A stretch of 64,000 bases of DNA, from NCBI GenBank assembly GCA_001972305.1, contig BDDD01005226.1:1-64000 (forward strand), read 5' to 3'. A program made the translations under genes and the position numbers. This DNA comes from Cephalotus follicularis. Its lineage: Eukaryota; Streptophyta; Magnoliopsida; Oxalidales; Cephalotaceae. How positions within the stretch are numbered: the first letter of the stretch is position 1; each line of letters starts with the position of its first letter. Positions 34,478 to 46,673 of this stretch are shown here, in pieces. A model generated the notes under the pieces. That model was not told where the DNA came from, made no database searches, and worked only from the letters and a program-made list of their open reading frames with translations.

Positions 34478-36613
34478 TGTGATACCCCGAACCCGTAGGG
34501 GTTCGTGACGTCACCATAATATATTCACTTAATCGATATAAGTGGGGTATTAGTTAAAGCCTATTTCGTGCAGCAAAAAATCGTAAATACTTAAAAACTT
34601 TATGCATATGTGCGTGCATTCATTCAAATTTTCTTAAACATCAATACCATACATCATTAATACATACCTGAAGTCCATACAAAAACTTACAATTCCATAA
34701 TATACATAATCCATATCAACTTTTACAATCCATACATAAAACCATAAGTGGAACTAGGTCCATGCTCCAAGCATCCATACTATCATTGATGGGTCAGCCA
34801 AACGGCCTCGTAAAAACTCAACCCCTATGCACATGATATGAGCATATATAATAGGTATCAATGCATGTCATGGCAATATGTTTGAATAATTGTAGTCAAA
34901 TACATATATATTACCGTCTCATACCAGCATATATATGGACCATTAACCTAATCATTCACTCCTGTCCATACATCTATCAGACAATCATATAGTTATTAAG
35001 ATATTAGTCTAGCATACCATCATCCTTAAGTCTAACCCAGCACAAGCTTAAAGTTAAGAACATATAGTTGCATACAGGTAGACCGATGGGAGCTCAGCTA
35101 GAACTAGTTGCCTACAGGTAAACCTATAGAAGCTCAACTAGTTACAGATCCATACATCCGCCCATATCCGTATGCATAATGTTGAAGCATATCATCATAC
35201 AATCATCTGTACCGTACCGTATCATCATGAGTCTAGAACCTAGCGTGCCTACCGGTGGACTGATAGGACCTCACTAGACCCAGTTGCCTCCCGATGGACC
35301 GATAGGAGCTACCCTGATCACGAATACCCTATCCATACATAAGTATAAACCTTCCTGAATGTGGCATAAGCTCAAGGTTTATACATCTAGTCGTCTATCG
35401 GTACACTGACAGGAGCTCGACTAGAATTGGTTTCCTATTGGTGGACTAATAGGAGCTTAACCAATCATGTACCATGAAAACTCTATATACACTACCTTAC
35501 CCTTACCCTTATAATGTTATCTTTAAAACCTGGGAAGAAACCTAGTCGTAACCATATCACGGACTTAGAAAAGGACCTGGAAGAAAAGCAATTTAAAAAC
35601 ATACTTTGAAAATATTTTAGAAAATCTGTAAGTGACAAATTGAACCTGAGTGTCAACACTCAGTGCTTAAGCGTCAATTGTTAGGTCCAAGGGTCAACGG
35701 TCCGGCAAGACAGTAGGTTTTGTAATTCATTTTCAGAGCTTACGAGGCGACACTCAAAGGTTAAGCATCGTTGCTTAGCTAAGCACTGCCAGTAAGGCTA
35801 AGCGCCAGCAGTTTGTAAAACAATTCCCTTTTAAACAAGGCCTAAGCGGTAACGCTCATGGACTGGGCATCGTCGCTTAACGCGTCAGAACCTAGGGTTC
35901 TTATTTCAAAAGTTTGCAATTTTAATCCATTTATTTTAATCTTTTAATTTTCCATTTAATAAAAGTCCTATAATTCGTTTCTATGCCATTAAAATAATTT
36001 TCAATCCGTCAAATTCATTCATTCAAGTTTTAGGTTAAAAACCCCTTTTTTTTTACATAACTCTCTAACATTTCAATTCAATCAATTTCAATCCATAATA
36101 ATAGTTCATACAAGTGCATATATGTGTAAATCATAACGTATTTAGGTAGAGTGGGTTTCTACCTAAGATTTAGCCTTGTCCTGAGCTCTTAGGTTGAGAA
36201 ATATGAGAAAGAACTTAAGTTCTTAGCATATGGACCTTGAATTTTGTGTCAATCAAGGTTTTGATGCACCATATCCCATTCCCCTTTGATTTCTCATCCC
36301 AAATTTGTTGTTTGGTGAGGTTTCATATGAGTTTGGGCTACAGAGATAAAGAGAAAAAAGTGAGGGGAGAGAAAGAGAAACGAGAGAATGAGTTATGAAA
36401 TATGTTTAGGGCTCTATTTATAGTCTCTCAACTCATATCTACCCCCATACATAACAAATACTGTAAACAGACATACCATCATACCATTGGGTACTGAAAA
36501 TACCCTCATACCATCTATATCTATATGCACAATCACCATCCATAATATCTATATATTGTGTTATGTAATATAAAATATGCTAAAGCGTAAAGGGGTTGTT
36601 TCGGAGAGTTACA
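34478..36613 (-). repeat. 3' LTR of A2
   Basis: On the minus strand starts TGTAACTCTCCGAAACAACC and ends near GGGGTATCACA. 2136 bp. It has repeated phrases 'gttgcctaccggtggactgataggagctc' (34 kb side) and an AAGCGT/GCTTAAG array at about 35650-35890. Confidence 0.85.
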
Positions 36614-36626
36614 TTCTCCCTTCCTT
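36614..36626 (-). promoter_or_regulatory. Polypurine tract of A2
   Basis: Minus strand AAGGAAGGGAGAA directly precedes TGTAACTCTCC, the 3' LTR start; equivalent to 7548-7560 in A1. Confidence 0.75.
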
Positions 36627-36879
36627 AAAAAGAATCTATCCTCAGATTCACCGTCCATAGCCGTATCCATAATCATAAGTATATTCGTAACCTTACCTCT
36701 TGGTGCCATATTCGGGTCCCTAAAAATCCCTGTAGCCAACGGTTGTTTCCCTCTTGCCTATCCTGTCCCTTTAGAAGTACCCAGTGCACTAGCAGTTTGT
36801 ACAGGTGGAGCTTGATACTGTGCTAATGGTAACTGTTGTAACAAGTTTCATGTCTGAAATGATCCACTACTGTTTTCTC

Positions 36880-37891
36880 GGTGTGGGCAATCTCTATCCA
36901 TGTGTCTCATCTCTCCACAACGCATACCACTCCTCAAGTATCAGCGACAGTTGTTAGAGGTGTGATTGGTCATCTGATAATGTATGCATGGCACTGGTGC
37001 AAGTTGGTTCCTCGCATTGGAGAACCTAGACTGAGTACCCTGACTGGGTGCTCCAGACTGGTTCTGCCAACGGGAACTACGCACTGGTCTCCTGTCACGT
37101 AAAAACTGTGCCTGTAGACCACTCCCTCCAGAACCATCATGGAAGTCACCCTTGAAAAATCCATCTATAAACCCCACTGGTGATCCACTCACTGAGCCAC
37201 TGTTATCTGTCTTTGCTGATGTCCCACTAAGAGACCCACTCCGATCACTCTTCCATAAGGATGGTGTTGGTCCAGCATCTGTCTGGATCCTCAGCATCTT
37301 GAACTCCTCTGAAATATCCTCTAATTGTCTAGCCTTGGCTGCCATATCAGCTAGAGTCCTCAAGTGCTGTAAGACCAATTGACTCTTGAGCTCAATATTT
37401 AAACACCGTAGAAACTTCTTTGCTCTCTGTCTCTCTCCTTGCACAAGATACAGAGCTGACCGAGGCAGCTTCATAAACTTGCTCTCATCTTGTCCAACTG
37501 TCATGTCTCCTTGTGTCAAATTGGTGAACTCTTGTTCTCTCTTATCCTTGACATCCTTGGGATAAAACCGAGTATTGAACTCTATCACAAAAGCCTCCCA
37601 TGTCTTTAGTGTCTCATCCTATTCCCATGAAGCCTAGACCATCATCCACCAATGCTCAGCTTCCCCATGAAGCATGTAAACTGCTAAGGAAAACTTCTAC
37701 TCATCCATACTCTCCATAACCGTAACGATCTTCTCAATGTGAATAAGCCACTCCTCAGTTGCCACTGAATCTATCTCTCCCTTAAAAGCTGAAGGATGTA
37801 ACTTCATAAACCGTGACAACATGTCATCTCTTCCTTGAAGACGTTCCTCCTTAGCATTCCTTCTCATCAATAGTTCATTCATCATTGCCAT
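36880..37891 (-). pseudogene. Family A gag remnant (copy A2)
   Basis: Read on the minus strand. An N-terminal frame (37891-37697) gives MLSRFMKLHPSAFKGEID and EEWLIHIEKI. After a break, 37588-36941 stays open for 215 codons with FNTRFYPKDVKDKREQEFTN, AKKFLRCLNIELKSQ and ARQLEDISEEFKML, then a Gly/Ser-rich linker. A zinc knuckle follows past the stop as GMRCGEMRHMDRDC, in which the first cysteine of CCHC has become glycine. The A1 copy keeps that cysteine but loses the last one. Gag would form the capsid for element RNA. The protein is broken by at least one frame change and stop codons. Confidence 0.85.
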
Positions 37892-37946
37892 GGTTGCGCA
37901 TATATCTTTTCAAGTACATGATCATTTCCGGGAGGTGGAGCATTCT

Positions 37947-38574
37947 TGTGACATCCGTGTCCCAGTAGTCTGTGTCTGTGAGCCTACGTGGCTTCGGTCT
38001 GTCTGTCTAGCTGTTTGTCTATTTTTCTAGCATTCATGACATATGTATCACGAAACTAATAAGATTTTACCAGTGCGGTTTTATTCCGGCGGTTTAACTA
38101 CATAACAAATAAATGTTTCTGTGCTTTAAATTTAAATGATATTTTACTGAAATTGTTGCTAAATTTGGAAAATAAGCCAAGTGGTATGTCCTAAACATCC
38201 AATTTCTGTCCGTATCGATTAAATTCTGGGCAAAACCCAGTCCGTTTTGTTGAGTATATAGGGAGATGCCTCTTGTTTTTCATGTGGTTGTTAAGGGCTG
38301 AGCCCATTATATAAACTGTGTTTTTCTTTACAGGGGGCATAGTCCGATAAATGAATACTACATGCCTGATTTTCGTAAAAATTTAAGAGTTAGAATTATT
38401 TTCAAGTTTTTCAAGAAACTTTTATATTTTTGTTTATGTTTTGAAGAAATTCTATGTTTAAAAATGTATTTCTGGAACTCTGATCTGCTGAACCTACAAG
38501 GCGAGTCTCTGATGGGAGGCTTGGCCTCACAGCGGGCGTGACGGATTCCAGCTTGGCTGGGTCCGGGTGTGTCA
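37947..38574 (+). repeat. 5' LTR of B2
   Basis: 628 bp, TGTGACATCCGTGTCCCAG to GGGTCCGGGTGTGTCA. Equivalent 3' LTR pieces add up to 627 bp. Confidence 0.9.
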
Positions 38575-38577
38575 GTT

Positions 38578-38589
38578 TGGTATCAGAGC
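38578..38589 (+). promoter_or_regulatory. Primer-binding site of B2
   Basis: TGGTATCAGAGC, exact initiator-Met type site, four bases after the 5' LTR end. Confidence 0.9.
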
Positions 38590-40134
38590 TTTTGGTTTTC
38601 AGATTCTCTAGACTCATATGCACGTCATGCATTCTGGTGGGCATTCATTTTTGAATTCTGGTATAAGTGTGGGTAGCATGCCTTGTGATCAAGTGATATC
38701 ATCTTGTGATAGAGTTTGAGTTTGGGCTCGACCCAAATATTCTGAGGTCTGAGATTTCTGTTCAGGATTTCTCTGTCACAACAGAGCTGTTGCTAGGTTG
38801 TCACACTCTTATCCCCATGTTCTGATATGGTAGGTCTAAAATAGATGATAATGATATGAAGTTCTGATTCTATTGCTGAAGTTATTGGTTGGTTATATCA
38901 GAGGTTATAAAGATAGAGCTTTTTAATTCAGAAATTTCTAAGGTTTAAAGTTTTAGTATGTTTATATGTTTGTGGAATTAAGATTAAGTCTCTGATGAGA
39001 TTCTGATTGGTGTTTGAATTTCTGTCTGATGGAGTTCCCAGTTAAGGGGGATATGTTTGGGAGTCAATAGATTCTGATGAATGTGATGCTCCGCTGTGCA
39101 GTAAATGTCGAGTAGTTGATGTGATTGATCCATCCCTTTGGAAAGTTTAATGACTGTGTACCTTTGGGTAAAATTGTAATACGAGGAGATAGGTATAGTT
39201 TAAATTATGTTACACAGTTTTAATGTACAAGACTTTTGTGTAAACAATATGGAAGTAGTTTGGTTATCTTTAGGAAGGAAAGTTAAAATGTGAAGAGTTA
39301 CTTATGATATGTAGGCTGGATATGTATTTCGAGGAGACACCTAACCTTCTACTTGATGAGCACCATAATGTGAAGTTTGTTGATGAACATCTCTTGAACT
39401 AATAAGTATGGTTAATTGAATAAGGTTGAATTGGAGTTCAGGATTCAATATCTTTGCTTGATGACAGGAAATAAGAATCTGTAAAGTGGTAATATGTTAG
39501 TAAGGTTCTTGATATACCTATGTGATATAGAGGATTTCAGTATGAGTTCTGCTGATTTGGTGACTGTTAAAGATCCTTCTTTCCTGTTTAAAAGTTTTAT
39601 TATGATTGAAAATTTTATATGTGGAGTCCTCTAGGCAAGAATTATGAAGAATGACATGAATTTTTTTTTAAACAGACTTTGAGAGTTATAAATGTTTGAT
39701 GAAATGATTCTCTGGATTTGAACAAGTAGTTATAAGTTTTCAGCAATCTCTGTATATAAATCATGTGATGTTGAGGATTGTAGTGTAAATTCTGATCAAA
39801 TGTCTGTTACGGATCTGTATTCATGACTTAAAGTCTTGACACGATCTGATTAGTGAATGAAATTGAGGTTTCTGGTTGATAAAATCTTGCGAGTCAAGAT
39901 TCCTTGTGAATTATGCTTGGAGAAAAACTTTTCAGGTTTTGGTGTCAAAAATCTGATAATGATATATGAATGATTCTAATGTGAATAAAAGTGATAGTTG
40001 AAAGTCTTGGTGATCTGATTTCTGTATTGATGAAAAGTTGTTATGAGTTCAATCATTTCTGTTTTATCTTATGAGGCAAGTGCTCAGATCTCTCAACTTT
40101 AGAGTTCTGCAAATTTCGAGGACAAAATTCTGTT
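38590..40134 (+). other. Non-coding interior of B2
   Basis: TG-rich sequence with no frame longer than a few dozen codons and no gag or pol motif. It contains a second polypurine-like phrase, TTAAGGGGGATATG, near 39053. Sequence homologous to this interior recurs inverted at about 42700-43610. Confidence 0.6.
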
Positions 40135-40142
40135 AAGGGGGA
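40135..40142 (+). promoter_or_regulatory. Polypurine tract of B2
   Basis: AAGGGGGA follows 'atttcgaggacaaaattctgtt', the typical end-of-pol/PPT junction of plant Ty3/gypsy chromovirus-type elements, although no pol remains. The 3' LTR begins TGTGATATCCGTGT at 40149. Confidence 0.8.
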
Positions 40143-40429
40143 TATGTGTGTGATATCCGTGTTGTCACGCCCGGACCCAGCCCGGCTGGAATCCCTCGTG
40201 CCCGCTACAAGGCCAAGCCTTCCAACAGAGACTCACCTCGTAGGTTCAGCAGAACAGAGATTCAGAAAAGCATTTTAAAACAGGAAATTCTTCAAAATAG
40301 AAAGAAAACAGAAAAGTTTCTTGAAAAACTTGAAAATAATTCCAACTCTTAAAATTTTACAAAAATCGGGCATGTAGTATTCGTTTATAGGACTATGCCC
40401 CCTGTAAAGAAAAACACAGTTTTATAAAA

Positions 40430-40588
40430 ATCACACTCCCGAAGGAGGAAACAGTTGTAATATGGGCTCAGCCCTCAACAGATCACACTCCCGAAGGAGG
40501 AAACAGTTTATAAAATGGGCTCAGCCCTCAGCAGATCACACTCCCGAAGGAGGAAACAGTTTATAAAATGGGCTCAGCCCTCAGCAGA
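40430..40588. repeat. ~53-bp tandem repeat, three copies, with hairpin
   Basis: TCACACTCCCGAAGGAGGAA begins at 40431, 40483 and 40536 and is followed each time by 'acagtt..ataatgggctcagccctca'. Each unit contains CTCC-CGAA-GGAG, whose minus-strand RNA is CUCC-UUCG-GGAG. Confidence 0.9.
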
Positions 40589-41565
40589 TCACAATTTAAA
40601 AGCAGAAAACAAGAAACGGGTTGGGCTCTACCTCAACCATATTAACAAAACTTAAAACCTGAATAGGGCTCAGCCCTTTTTAAATGAAAACAGAACAATT
40701 ATATAAAACCATAAGAAATGCAGAATTTAAAATGTTTATGCAATGATGCTATGCATGTGTTGACCCTGGTAGCATGCCCTTTATGTGGTCTCACCTCAGC
40801 AGACAGACAGACTCCAGCTGACAGAGCACAGCAGACTAACCTATCAGAACTAAAAACAGAAAACAGAGGAGAGGGTTAGTCCACAGGACTAGTGAGATGG
40901 AACAAAAAGACTCCGTAGAGTTTTGCTTGCATATAAATATCTTTGTAGAAAAGATATAACAAAAGTATAAAATAAACTTAAACAGAAGTTTCAGAAACAG
41001 AAATAAAGTCTAAACTCTTACTTATAAAACAGATAAAAAACAACGTAAACATAATATAAATCTAAAATTGATTTATAAAAACCAAAGTTTCCCGAAAACA
41101 GCATAAAACCAGATCAGAAAATCATATCAGACCATTTCTTTCAAACAGATTCAAATCCTCAGATTTTTCATACATATAATAGTAACAGAGTTTTAAACAG
41201 AAATAAATATATAGAGATGCCATTGGTCTACTAGGTAAGGTTGACGCCTGGGCCCCGTCGGGCTGAACGTCCAGCAGAAATAGTGGCAATGACACCGTCG
41301 TGTCAAAGCATCAGAACATAAGGTCATACACGTGCAGACAGTGCCTCTCATGGGCATCAGAAATATATATATAATACAATATCGAGATCACCATGCATCT
41401 AAACATATTTAACAGATTTTCAGAAAACAGAAACTCAGATTTCAGAATACAGAATACAGAGACTCATCCGAGTCTTCAAAATAGATTTCAGATATCATCG
41501 TCATAAAAACATATTTAAAACAGATTTAAACAGATAGAAGAATCACTTTCTTCATCGTTTCGGCG

Positions 41566-41750
41566 TCTCCGGTGGTCGTCACGGCAAGGCGAGCCCAGAT
41601 TCGGACTCCTGGCGTCGCGGCGGTTCGAATGGTACCGGCCCCGACCCGTGATGACGTCAGCATCGCAAATGGCCGGCGAAGGCAGCCGCGGTCAACGCGG
41701 CCGTTCCTGCCAAACGCGGCGGCGCCAGACCCAATGCGCCCTGGATCTGT
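41566..41750. repeat. GC-rich inverted repeat, arm 1 (arm 2 at 44351-44545)
   Basis: GTCTCCGGTGGTCGTCACGG onward is nearly the exact complement of 44351-44545, with only a few mismatches over about 185 bp. The arms are 2.6 kb apart. The same GC-rich block occurs in B1 (18990-19170). Confidence 0.85.
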
Positions 41751-44700
41751 GATCTCCGTGCTCCGACGCTCCAGATGCGACCTCTGCGGCTGGCCCGACT
41801 CCGTTCTCCGCGATGATGTGATCCATTCCAGTTCCGCTGCGGGATTATGACTCTGTGCTCCGTTTCATCAACTTTTGGTAAATTCCGAACTCTGTTCCGT
41901 TAGTTCTGTTTTTCGCGGTTTTCTGCATTTCTGTATCTGTTTCTGTTGCATATGAACTTGAATTGCTTATATGACTCGAATTGGATAACCTGGACAACCA
42001 CTTGGACTAGCTTTAATGATTTTGGACTTACTTCAATGTTTTCGAAAGGATGTTTAAAATGAACATTTAAAGGATGTTTTTAATAATCTGATTTCTGTTT
42101 CTGTCGATCGTACAGGTCGATATGGTTTTCTGACATTTGCACGCATTTCATTGCATAATGCATTGCATGATTTTGTGCATGATTAGGTTCTGATAGTCTG
42201 TTGTCTGTTTGAGTTCTGATGGTCTGCTATCTGTCTGTCTGTCTGTTGGCAGAGAATCCTGCCTTTGTGGTCGACCATGGAGGCGACCAGTCGAGGGACT
42301 CGCTCGTCTGTACTGTGAGTGGAACACTTTCTTTAACCTTTTTATTCTGGAGTTTCTTTTAATGGTTTGAATGTTTCAAACGTTTCCTGTCAGAACTAAA
42401 AATAGAAAACAGAAGAGAGGGTTAGTCCACAGGACTAGTGAGATGGAACAAAAGACTCCGCAGAGTTTTGCTCGCATATAAAATATCTTTACAGAAAAGA
42501 TATAACAGAAGTATAAAACTGAAACAGAGTTTTCAGAAACAGAAATCCAAATACAGCATCTGATTTATAAAACATATATAAAATGACTTTAACAGAAAAT
42601 AAAAGCAAAACCGATTTTAAAACCGGTATTTCCAGGAATCAGCAGAAAAACCAAGTCAAATCAGATCGTATAAGTAACCATTAACTTACTTCAAAACAAG
42701 TCAGAAGAGTCTGCAAACAAAGCATTCTTATAGACCTCAAGGCCACGATACACATTTTATACCCTAATCATGTAGTGAACCATCCAGCAGAAAGATTGAA
42801 TCCGAACTTCAATTTAACCTTATTCAAATGACCATACTCATTATTTCGAGAGACGTTTCTCAACGAACTCCACATTATATCTTCTCGTACCACAACTCAC
42901 AAAAGATACACAATCATAAAACTTTCCAGAAGGATGGATCAATCAAATCAACTACTCGTCATATACTGTACATCAGAGCATCAAATTCCTCAGAATCTAT
43001 TAACTCCCAAATATATCCCCCTTAACAGGGAACTCCATCAGACAGAAAATCAGACACCAATCAGAATTTCATTAGAAACTTAATCACAATTCCACAAAAC
43101 AGATAACATACTAAACTCGAACCTTAAAATATTTCCGAATTAACAAGTTCTATTTCTATAACATCATATATAACCAACCAATAACTTCAGCAACAGAATC
43201 AGACCTCAAAACATCAACAGACATTTCAGATCTACCATATAAGAACAGGGGGAATAAGGGTGTGACACCCCAGCAACTACTCTGTTGCGACAGAGAAATC
43301 CAGAACGAAAATCTCAGACATCAGAACATTTGGGTCGAGCCCAAACACAAACTCTACCACAAGATGATATCACTTGACCACAAGGCATGCTACCCGCACT
43401 TATACCAGAACTCAGAACTGAATGCCTACCAGAAATGCATGAGATGCAGATGAGTCTAGAGAATCTGAAAACCAAAAGCTCTGATACCAAACTGTCATTA
43501 AATCAGCAGAACTCATATTACAATCATCGATATCACATAGGCATATCTAGAACCCTACGAACATATTACTACTTTACAGATCCTCATTTCCTATCATCAA
43601 GTCACCCATAAAACTTGCATAGTACGACGCTATTTTCGGTTATATCTGTATTTGATAAGAAAACGATTTCCGAATCTGTATAAATCTGTTTTGACGGCTC
43701 TGCCGATCTCTGTATCTGCTTAAATCTGTTTGAAGTCTGTTTTGAGAAAATCTGAGATTCTGTATTCTGTGTTTCTGAAATAGGTTTAAATATATCTTGA
43801 TGCTCTAGGATCTCGGTATTGTATTATATATATATATATCTGATGCCCATGAGAGGCACTGTCTACACGGTAGACTTTCTATTTTGATGCTTTGATACGA
43901 CGGTATCATTGCCCTTCTGTTCTGCTGGACGTTCGGCCCGACGGGGTCTAGGCGTCAACCTTACGTAGTAGACCCAGTGCAACTTTATATGTTTATTCTG
44001 TTTAAACTTTGTTAATTATATATATATATATATCTGAGATTCTGAGGAAGTAAATCTGTTTTGAGAAAATAATCTGACTTTCTGCTGATTCTGTTAACTT
44101 TTGTTTTATAATCTGTTTAGTTATCGGTTTTTTTGATGTATGAATCTGTTTAAGTGGTTTTAAATCTATTTATAACACAGATTCTGGATTTTTATTGTGT
44201 TTCAATTGTTTAATACTTTTATATTGTTTCTGTATGGACTTTTTTTTTTATGTTTGTGACATCCGTGTCCTTGTACGGTCGGTGTCTGTGAGCCTACAGG
44301 ACTTCTGTCTGTTAGTCTATTTTTCTGACAATTGTTACATATGCATCACGGATCCGGGGCGCGTTGGGTCTGGCGCCGCCGCGTTTGACCGGAATGGCCG
44401 CGTTGACCGCGGCTACCTTCGCCGGTGATTTGCGATGCCGACGTCGTCACGGGTCGGGGCCGGCACCGTTCGAACGGCCGCGACGCCAGGAGTCCGAATC
44501 TGGGCTCGCCTTGCCGTGACGACCACCGGAGACGCCGGAACGAAGGAAAACAGCCGGAGAGAGAGAGAAGAGCTCACGGCGCGCAAACGGCGCGGTTTCC
44601 GGCGCGGTGGTTGGGCTCGGTGTGCTCGGGAGGCGATGGAGGTTTGGCCGGTACCTTCGCCGGCGTCAGATCGGCTCTGACGCCGGCAGCAGGAGCAGAG

Positions 44701-45387
44701 AGAGAGAGAGAACGGGAGAGATGGGAGAGAAACGGGGGGAGAGAGAGAAAGGCATAAAAATGCCCCAAAAATTTGTATTTTCCATATATATTCAACCCAA
44801 AACGGACTGGGTTTTTGCCCAGAATTTAACCGTTACGGGCAGAAATTGGATGTTTAGGACATACCATTTGGCCTATTTTCCGAAATCAGCAGCAATTTCA
44901 GAAAAATATTATTAAATTTTTCAGCAGATAAAACTTAGTTATTACGCGGAAAACCATCATAATAAAATCGAAATGGTAAAAATTTATAAATGCATCCGGG
45001 CGTGACACGTATCCCAGTTGTCTGTGTCTGTGAGCCTACATGGCTTCGGTCTGTCTGTCTAGCAGTTTGTCTGCTTTTCTAGCATTCATGACATATGCAT
45101 CACAAAATTAATAAGATTTTACCGGTGTGGTTTTATTCCGGTGGTTTATCTGCATAACAAATAAATGTTTCTATGTTTTAAATTTAAATGATTTTTACTG
45201 AAATTGTTGCTAAATTTGGAAAATAAGCCAAGTGGTATGTCCTAAACATCCAATTTCTGTGCGTATCGGTTAAATTATGGGCAAAACCCAGTCCGTTTTG
45301 TTGAGTATATAGGGAGATGCCTCTTGTTTTTCATGTGGTTACTAAGGGCTGAGCCCATTTTATAAACTGTGTTTTTCATTACAGAGG

Positions 45388-46673
45388 GCATAGTCCGATA
45401 AACGAATACTACATGCCCGATTTTCGTAAAAATTTAAGAGTTAGAATTATTTTCAAGTTTTTCAAGAAACTTTTATGTTTTTGTTTATGTTTTGAAGAAA
45501 TTCTCTGTTGAAAAATGTATTATTGGAACTCTGATCTGCTGAACCTATGAGGTGAGTCTCTGATGGGAGGCTTGGCCTCGTAGCGGGTGCGACAGATTCT
45601 AGCTGGGCTGGGTCTGGGCATGTTAATTCTCATCAAAAGTTGGTGCTTGATTGTCATGTATCGATTCATCTTCAATAGCCAAATAATTCCTCCGTGCCCT
45701 TCCTCTTCAACCTTTTCGTCCTCTATTTTCCATGTCTCTACCTTGTATAAAAGACCATCGTTAATTAACACACATATATTCAATATCAAAAGAACTGACA
45801 TGTAAACACACAAGTCATGCATATCCATTCAGTCAATCTATAACAATCAATCAGACTTAACTAGTCGGCCAACCCTTCTCTGATACCAATTGTGACACCC
45901 CGAACTCGTAGGGGGTCCATGAAATCACCCAAATCCGTTCAGTCACTTAATCCATAAGTTGGGTACTAGTTAAAGCCTACTTCGTGCAACGACAAATTGT
46001 AAATACTTAAAAACTTTATGCATATGTGCGGCATAGTCCTATAAACGAATACTACATGCCCGATTTTCGTAAAATTTTAAGAGTTAGAATTATTTTCAAG
46101 ATTTTCAAGAAACTTTTATGTTTTGTTTCTGTTTTGAAGAACTTTCTGTTTTAAGATGCTTTTCTGAAACTCTGTTCTGCTGAACCTACTAGGTGAGTCT
46201 CTGTTGGAAGGCTTGGCCTCGTAGCGGGCACGACGGATTCCAGCGGGGCTGGATCCGGGCGTGACATGGGCTGGGTCCGGGCGTGTTAATTCTCATCAAA
46301 AGTTGGTGCTTGATTGTCATGCATCGATTCATCTTCAATAGCCAAATCATTCCTCTGTGCCCTTCCTCTTCAGCCTCTTCGTCCTCTATTTTCCATGTCT
46401 CTACCTTGTATAAGAGACCATCGTTAATTAACACACATATATTCAATATCAAAAGCAATGACAATGTAAACACACAAGTCATGCATATCCATTCAGTCAA
46501 TCTATAACAATCAATCAGACTTAACTAGTCGGCCAACCCTTCTCTGATACCAACTGTGACACCCCGAACTCGTAGGGGGTCCATGACATCACCCAAATCC
46601 GTTCAGTCACTTAATCCATAAGTTGGGTACTAGTTAAAGCCTACTTCGTGCAACGACAAATCGTAAATACTTA
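45388..46673. repeat. ~643-bp tandem duplication spanning B2 end and A2 leader
   Basis: The block starting GCATAGTCCGATAAACGAAT at 45388 recurs at 46031. Each unit runs through the family B LTR end, the A2 leader (TTAATTCTCATCAAAAGTTG), the complementary primer site, and the first about 140 bp of the A2 5' LTR (TGTGACACCCCGAACTCG at 45891 and 46555). Unit 2 additionally carries 'cgggcgtgacatgggctgggtc' at the LTR end. The duplication happened after B2 inserted, since both units contain the B2/A2 junction. Confidence 0.8.
46543..46552 (-). promoter_or_regulatory. Primer-binding site of A2
   Basis: Complement of TCTGATACCA is TGGTATCAGA, identical to the A1 site, two bases from the 5' LTR. A duplicate lies at 45879-45888. 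Confidence 0.85.

Larger units (their letters stand above)
40163..45007 (-). mobile_element. Rearranged family B-related insertion (B')
   Basis: The segment starts TGTCACGCCCGGA and ends TCCGGGCGTGACA, 13-bp inverted termini. Its flanks CGTGT (40158-40162) and CGTAT (45008-45012) form a duplication with one mismatch inside the B2 3' LTR. The interior is a scrambled mixture: minus-strand LTR (40163-41566), plus-strand LTR (41567-42390), minus-strand LTR and interior including a complementary primer site GCTCTGATACCA at 43478-43489 (42391-43610), plus-strand LTR (43620-44350, with an LTR start at 44255), and minus-strand LTR (44351-45007). The net structure cannot arise by simple insertion alone. 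Confidence 0.7.
37947..45625 (+). mobile_element. Family B LTR retrotransposon nested in A2 (copy B2)
   Basis: Flanked by the perfect duplication ATTCT (37942-37946 and 45626-45630); comparison with the A1 leader (gctccacctcttgg... / ...catcaaaagt) confirms the site. 5' LTR 37947-38574 (628 bp), primer site, 1.57-kb non-coding interior, polypurine tract, and a 3' LTR split into 40149-40162 and 45013-45625, together 627 bp. The split is caused by a related insertion at 40163-45007. No gag or pol domain was recognised. Its LTR is much shorter than the 2959-bp family B LTR at 50983, sharing mainly the two ends. Confidence 0.88.

Noticed and set aside
36881-37382. Plus-strand frames opposite the A2 gag
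   Set aside because: They are antisense shadows of the recognisable minus-strand gag and zinc knuckle.
40430-40588. CRISPR-like repeat array
   Set aside because: The 53-bp units are contiguous tandem repeats without unique spacers, in a plant LTR.
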